Part shown: piece after piece, positions 6,716-10,046 of the stretch | How positions within the stretch are numbered: position 1 is the stretch's first letter | Layout: every line of letters starts with the position of its first letter | Source of the DNA: an uncultured Loktanella sp. | Lineage (GTDB): Bacteria > Pseudomonadota > Alphaproteobacteria > Rhodobacterales > Rhodobacteraceae | Assembly (NCBI GenBank): GCA_913061335.1 | Contig: CAJXTP010000094.1 | Span: 1-10,046, forward strand | Direction: 5' to 3' | DNA: 10,046 nt | Translations under genes and position numbers: made by a program | The notes under the pieces: generated by a model | Seen by the model: the letters and a program-made list of their open reading frames with translations, nothing else | Databases searched by the model: none | Told to the model about the DNA's origin: nothing

Positions 6716-7054
6716 TTACAGTGCGTCGTCGTTGATATCACCGGTGCGAACCCGCATAGCGCCTTCAACGTCGAGCACGAAAATCTTGCCATCGCCGATT
6801 TTGTTGGTCCTTGCGGTTGTGGCGATGGTGCTGACAACCTGTTCGGCCATGCTATCGGCCACGACGATCTCGAGCTTGACCTTGGGCACGAAATTCACGG
6901 CATATTCAGCGCCACGGTAAATTTCTGTATGGCCCGACTGCGTGCCGAACCCTTTTACTTCTGACACCATCATGCCGCGCACGCCCACGGTGGTCAGCGC
7001 TTCGCGAACCTCTTCGAGCTTGAACGGTTTGATAGTTGCGATGATCATTTTCAC
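6716..7054 (-). CDS. glnK: Nitrogen regulatory protein P-II, GlnK type
   Basis: A 112-residue trimeric P-II signalling protein, the exact family length. The T-loop carries the uridylylation tyrosine Y51 in IYRGAEYAVNF. Asn54 is the residue usual in GlnK, where GlnB has Asp. ATP and 2-oxoglutarate binding elements are present, including GFGTQSG (35-41), KIGDGKIFV and RVRTG. P-II proteins sense 2-oxoglutarate, ATP/ADP and glutamine status and bind AmtB and nitrogen regulators. The start is GTG 7054, because AAGGGG lies 7 bases upstream and this gives the normal opening (V/M-K-M-IIATIKPFKLEEV). The open frame runs to 7186, but that extension is cysteine- and arginine-rich and has no P-II similarity. 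It heads the glnK-amtB operon, and nitrogen control is expected from its upstream region. Confidence 0.96.
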   Translation of the reverse strand: MKMIIATIKPFKLEEVREALTTVGVRGMMVSEVKGFGTQSGHTEIYRGAEYAVNFVPKVKLEIVVADSMAEQVVSTIATTARTNKIGDGKIFVLDVEGAMRVRTGDINDDAL

Positions 7055-7125
7055 GTGTGTTCCCCTTCGCGGGTCTGATGCTGGCCTGCATCTGCGCGGC
7101 CTGCTTGACGGACAAACAACCGCGA

Positions 7126-7141
7126 TGCTGCAGGTGCAGCA
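7126..7141. promoter_or_regulatory. Inverted repeat upstream of glnK
   Basis: TGCTGCA (7126-7132) and TGCAGCA (7135-7141) form perfect 7-base arms separated by two bases, centred about 80 bases upstream of the glnK start. The dyad could be an operator or a leader element. It does not fit the usual NtrC spacing, and no sigma-54 (-24/-12) promoter is found in this gap on the glnK strand. Confidence 0.35.
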
Positions 7142-7180
7142 ATGATTCAGGGGTAAGATTTCCATGCAGACTCTGCGTAA

Positions 7181-7199
7181 TTGCACAATTTTTGCACAA
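7181..7199. promoter_or_regulatory. Tandem TTGCACAA motif in the glnK / PBP divergent region
   Basis: TTGCACAA occurs at 7181-7188 and 7192-7199, 11 bases (one helical turn) apart. An oppositely oriented GTGC lies at 7210-7213. GCAC/GTGC are the core half-sites of NtrC operators, but the direct orientation and the 12-base gap to the inverted half-site do not match the standard dyad. The second copy overlaps the candidate -35 box of the penicillin-binding protein gene. Confidence 0.4.
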
Positions 7200-7220
7200 A
7201 TTGACTGTGGTGCTTAGTAT
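7192..7220 (+). promoter_or_regulatory. Candidate promoter of the PBP gene
   Basis: TTGCAC (7192-7197) and TAGTAT (7215-7220) are 17 bases apart, the ideal spacing, though each is only a moderate match to the housekeeping consensus. Transcription would start near 7227, about 60 bases before the gene. A predicted leader hairpin follows: CCGATTTG (7246-7253) pairs with CAAGTCGG (7264-7271), with one G-U pair and a 10-base loop. Confidence 0.4.
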
Positions 7221-7287
7221 TTGAGCGTGTTCAAAATTGGCGTGACCGATTTGCGGCTCTCTACAAGTCGGACGCAACAGGCTATCA

Positions 7288-9459
7288 ATGGAAAAAACAG
7301 ACACAAATGTCAGTGAGCAGAGCATGAGTAACAACAAAAAACGCGGGCCACTTGTGGCGGATAAGCGCTATTCCAAAACGGCCCCGAAGAAGAAGCCAGC
7401 AGCAAAGCGTAGGCCTGCCAAGCGCAAGCCTTCACGTGGCCCCATTGGTTGGTTGGTCGCGACCATTAAGGCTGCGATCGGTTTTGTCCTGCGTCTTATC
7501 TGGAAACTGATGTGGCGCGGGGCGGTCGTGTTGGGTGTGATCCTTGGCATCGGCATCTATTATTTTGCCAGCCAAATGCCGCCCATTGATACGCTAATTG
7601 ATGGCCGTGCGCGCGGATCTGTCACCATGACCGACGAAGCTGGCGCGGTCTACGCGTGGCGTGGCGATCAGTTCGGCGGCATGATCACGACCAACACAGT
7701 GTCTGCCCATCTGAAAAATGCGGTTGTCGCGTCAGAGGACAAACGGTTCTACCGCCACTTTGGTCTTTCACCGCGCGGGATTGCATCGGCTGTGCGTATC
7801 AACTTGCGTGCAGGCCGCGGTCCGTTGTCTGGCAACGGTGGGTCCACCATCACCCAGCAGGTCGCCAAACTGTTGTGCCTCGGCGTCCCTTACGACCCGA
7901 ACACTTGGGCGTCCGAGCGCGAATATGAGGCCGACTGTCGCCGCACGACCCTATGGCGCAAGGTCAAAGAGGCGGTCTACGCGATGGGCATGGAGGTCGC
8001 CTATACCAAGGACGAAATCCTGACCATCTATCTGAACCGTGCCTATCTGGGCGCAGGTAGCCGTGGGTTTGAGGCCGCAGCACAGCGGTATTTTGGCAAA
8101 TCCGCCGCCGAAGTCACCCCGGCTGAGGGCGCGATGCTTTCAAGCCTGCTGCCCGCCCCGTCCAGCCGCGCCCCAACCCGCGATCTTGTGCGCGCTCAGC
8201 AATATGCAGCCGTTGTTGTCGGTTTGATGGAAGCCCAAGGATATTTGTCCAATTCCGCCGCATCAGAGGCCCGCGCGAACCCAGCGACATTGTCAGCAGC
8301 AGCCGAACAAAAGGCCGGTGGTTATTTCGCTGATTGGGTCATGGCATCTGGCCCTGAATTTTTCACCCGCAACACGACCGAAGATGTCATTATCAAAACG
8401 ACCCTCGACCAGCGCATTCAACGCGCTGCCGAGGACGGATTGCAGTGGGTGTTTGACAATAAGGTCACAACAGGGTCGCAGGCACAGGCCGCGATTGTTG
8501 TCATGTCTGCCGACGGCGCTGTGCGCGCAATGGTCGGTGGTCGCGACAATACTGTGACAGGTGCGTTCAACCGCGCCACCCAAGCCCGCCGTCAAACCGG
8601 ATCGGCGTTCAAACCATTCGTTTATGCCACCGCATTGGACCTTGGCATGTCGCCCAACGATTTGGTCGATGATGCGCCAACGTGTTGGACCGTGCGCGGA
8701 TCGGGCGAATGGTGCCCCGCCAACTATGACCGAAAATTCAAGGGGCCGGTCACGCTGACCCAAGCCTTGGTCGAAAGCCGCAACATCCCCGCAGTCATTT
8801 TGTCCGAACAGATGGGCCGCGAAATTGTGCGCAATGTGGCCACTGGCTTTGGCATTGAAAGCGATCTGGCCGCGGGTCCTGCGCTGGCGCTTGGCGTGTC
8901 AGAAAGCACGTTGATCGAAATGACCGGTGCATTTGCAGGTATTCTGAATGGCGGATCATCCGTGACCCCTTACGGGCTGGTGGAATTGCGGTTTCAGGGC
9001 GACGACGAACCGTTGATGGACAGCACTGGCACCGGCATCGGTGAACGTGTGATCCAAGAAAAGGCCGCGCGTGAACTGACGTGGATGATGTCGCGGGTTG
9101 TGGCGGAAGGTACCGGCAGGCGCGCCCAAATCGACGGCTGGGACATTGCCGGTAAATCCGGCACGACCCAAGCCGCACGCGATGCGTGGTTCATTGCCTT
9201 CACTGGCGATTATGTAACCGGCGTTTGGATGGGTTACGACGACAACCGGCCCTTGACTGGCGTGACGGGTGGCGGTCTTCCTGCGGATATTTGGCGCGAA
9301 ACTATGACCCGTGTTTTGGCTGACCAGCAACCAACTCCATTGCCGATGCAAGCCCCTGGAAACACCACAAGCGGCACAGTTTTGGGTGGTGGAACCACAG
9401 ACGAGATCGCCGATCAGGTATTGATGGATGTGCTCAACGGTATCCTTGAAGGAAATTGA
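7288..9459 (+). CDS. Bifunctional class A penicillin-binding protein (PBP1A family)
   Basis: A 723-residue inner-membrane enzyme that polymerises and cross-links peptidoglycan in the periplasm. A lysine/arginine-rich cytoplasmic tail (about 18-50) precedes a membrane anchor (about 77-94). The GT51 transglycosylase domain shows catalytic E150 in SEDKRFYRHFG and GGSTITQQ (184-191). The transpeptidase domain has the nucleophile S439 in SAFK (439-442), the SRN triad (497-499) and KSGT (623-626). All key residues are intact, so both activities are likely. Four exported-side cysteines form two local pairs, C197/C217 and C466/C476. The C197/C217 pair sits in an insert of about 25 residues just after the TITQQ motif. 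The start could instead be the ATG at 7324 (711 residues, opening MSNNKKRGPLVADKR), because neither site has a strong ribosome binding site. It is divergent from glnK, and its stop abuts the stop of the next gene on the opposite strand. Confidence 0.94.
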   Translation: MEKTDTNVSEQSMSNNKKRGPLVADKRYSKTAPKKKPAAKRRPAKRKPSRGPIGWLVATIKAAIGFVLRLIWKLMWRGAVVLGVILGIGIYYFASQMPPIDTLIDGRARGSVTMTDEAGAVYAWRGDQFGGMITTNTVSAHLKNAVVASEDKRFYRHFGLSPRGIASAVRINLRAGRGPLSGNGGSTITQQVAKLLCLGVPYDPNTWASEREYEADCRRTTLWRKVKEAVYAMGMEVAYTKDEILTIYLNRAYLGAGSRGFEAAAQRYFGKSAAEVTPAEGAMLSSLLPAPSSRAPTRDLVRAQQYAAVVVGLMEAQGYLSNSAASEARANPATLSAAAEQKAGGYFADWVMASGPEFFTRNTTEDVIIKTTLDQRIQRAAEDGLQWVFDNKVTTGSQAQAAIVVMSADGAVRAMVGGRDNTVTGAFNRATQARRQTGSAFKPFVYATALDLGMSPNDLVDDAPTCWTVRGSGEWCPANYDRKFKGPVTLTQALVESRNIPAVILSEQMGREIVRNVATGFGIESDLAAGPALALGVSESTLIEMTGAFAGILNGGSSVTPYGLVELRFQGDDEPLMDSTGTGIGERVIQEKAARELTWMMSRVVAEGTGRRAQIDGWDIAGKSGTTQAARDAWFIAFTGDYVTGVWMGYDDNRPLTGVTGGGLPADIWRETMTRVLADQQPTPLPMQAPGNTTSGTVLGGGTTDEIADQVLMDVLNGILEGN

Positions 9460-9813
9460 CTAGTTGGCGTCATCCGCACAGCGGTCATACCGAAACGCAT
9501 AGCCGTTCCAGACCATAATAAGGCCGCCAGATTCTTTGTCGTCCATCAGCATCGCACGCTCGGACCAGACAGTGTCTTCGCCCGCGCATTGCATGGTGTA
9601 AAGCGTCGCATCCATGTCGACGACCTGCACCGGACTTGCCATCCGGCATTCCATACCGACGCCGTAAAAGATGTCATCTTTGATCTGCAGCGATCCGCCG
9701 TCGACACCAACAAGGAAACATTCCGCGTTTGCGGTTTGTTTATAGACGCCGTCAAACGGCCCAGCCAGCGCAAGGTTTGGCAGGACCGCACATGCGATGG
9801 CCAGCCGGATCAT
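9460..9813 (-). CDS. Small secreted four-cysteine protein, unknown function
   Basis: A 117-residue protein that I do not recognise. Residues 1-17 look like a Sec signal peptide (MIRLAIACAVLPNLALA, cleavage before GPFDGVY), so the mature protein of about 100 residues should be periplasmic. C8 is not followed by a mature sequence that would fit a lipobox. The mature part has four cysteines (C32, C56, C76, C112), enough for two disulfides, and looks beta-rich, with aromatic-containing strands such as GLIMVWNGYAFRYD. Its ATG overlaps the upstream mlaC-like stop by 4 bases (ATGA), indicating translational coupling. No separate ribosome binding site is clear. A link with lipid transport is only inferred from this overlap. 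The TAG stop directly abuts the PBP stop on the other strand, and no terminator is visible between them. Confidence 0.8.
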   Translation of the reverse strand: MIRLAIACAVLPNLALAGPFDGVYKQTANAECFLVGVDGGSLQIKDDIFYGVGMECRMASPVQVVDMDATLYTMQCAGEDTVWSERAMLMDDKESGGLIMVWNGYAFRYDRCADDAN

Positions 9814-10046
9814 GCCGCGTTCATTTCAGCGGTCAGTTTACCTAGATCGCCGCGCTGACGGTCAAGCATCGCGCCGACCTCTGCCCGTTCAGTCAACAGC
9901 ATATTCACGCCTTCGATGATGAAATTAAAGAACAAGTGCCTGCCAGACCTGTCCGACACATGCCAATCCATCCGCAAAGGTGACCGCCCGCGCAATAGCA
10001 CCGTTGTCTCGACTTCGATCCAGCTTTTGATCGGCCGTGCGCCCTG
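9810..10046 (-). CDS. MlaC/Ttg2D-like phospholipid-transport protein, C-terminal fragment
   Basis: The last 78 residues of a longer gene whose start lies beyond the window edge. The frame is open through 10046, so the GTG at 10001 is not the true start. The visible part reads as the C-terminal region of the MlaC (Tol-Ttg2D) family: a strand with VETTVLLRGRSPLRMDWHV, then FFNFIIEGVNMLLTERAEVG, then a short helix LGKLTAEMNAA. MlaC is a periplasmic carrier that shuttles phospholipids between outer- and inner-membrane Mla complexes, helping to keep the outer membrane asymmetric. The IIEGVNML segment resembles the conserved VVIEGVS-type strand in the family. The call rests on this short tail only. 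It is translationally coupled to the small secreted protein downstream. Other mla genes, if present, would be outside the window. Confidence 0.72.
   Translation of the reverse strand, partial: QGARPIKSWIEVETTVLLRGRSPLRMDWHVSDRSGRHLFFNFIIEGVNMLLTERAEVGAMLDRQRGDLGKLTAEMNAA

Noticed and set aside
7055..7186. N-terminal extension of glnK upstream of GTG 7054
   Set aside because: P-II proteins begin at the chosen GTG. The extension has no similarity to the family and covers an inverted repeat, while the GTG has a good ribosome binding site.
7055..7287. Sigma-54 promoter for glnK
   Set aside because: I found no GG-N10-GC element matching the -24/-12 consensus on the minus strand here. Some Rhodobacteraceae use other routes for NtrC-dependent genes.

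Overview
The window looks like a contig end from a marine alphaproteobacterium, most likely of the family Rhodobacteraceae (roseobacter group). The reasons are the gene families and their pairings: an N-formylglutamate amidohydrolase tail next to a DUF1244 gene, a short-leader RTX-like protein, the dgcN-dgcA pair with a D-amino-acid transaminase, glnK-amtB, and a class A PBP with a cysteine-containing insert I associate with this family. No mobile element, CRISPR array, rRNA or tRNA is visible. The first 46 bases are not genomic. They match the Illumina Nextera i7 adapter, including an index and the Tn5 mosaic end.

Layout. 47-711: the 3' end of an N-formylglutamate amidohydrolase gene, a DUF1244 gene, and an intergenic region. 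712-2163 (+): an acidic, internally duplicated RTX-like calcium-binding protein. It shares a bidirectional terminator (2193-2220) with the convergent minus-strand operon. 2236-5129 (-): dgcN, dgcA and a fold-type IV D-amino-acid transaminase, tightly spaced as one operon. A regulatory region (5130-5319) lies upstream. It is closed off from the next operon by a C(UUCG)G-capped terminator. 5320-7054 (-): glnK-amtB, the P-II signal protein and ammonium transporter. 7055-7287: a divergent regulatory region with a repeated TTGCACAA motif and several inverted repeats. 7288-9459 (+): a bifunctional class A penicillin-binding protein. 9460-10046 (-): the end of an mlaC-like gene overlapped by a small secreted four-cysteine protein of unknown function. 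The PBP and small-protein stop codons abut.

How the genes work together. Much of the window concerns glutamate and nitrogen. The transaminase could move amino groups from various D-amino acids onto 2-oxoglutarate, giving D-glutamate. DgcN would acetylate this and DgcA would invert it, so nitrogen released from D-amino acids would end up in L-glutamate. The next operon upstream handles ammonium uptake and nitrogen sensing. The remaining genes belong to the cell envelope: peptidoglycan synthesis and an Mla-type lipid-transport component. I see no clearly new defence or mobile system. The best leads are the three-gene D-amino-acid funnel with its altered transaminase motif and repeat-rich promoter, the duplicated RTX-like protein, and the small protein coupled to mlaC.
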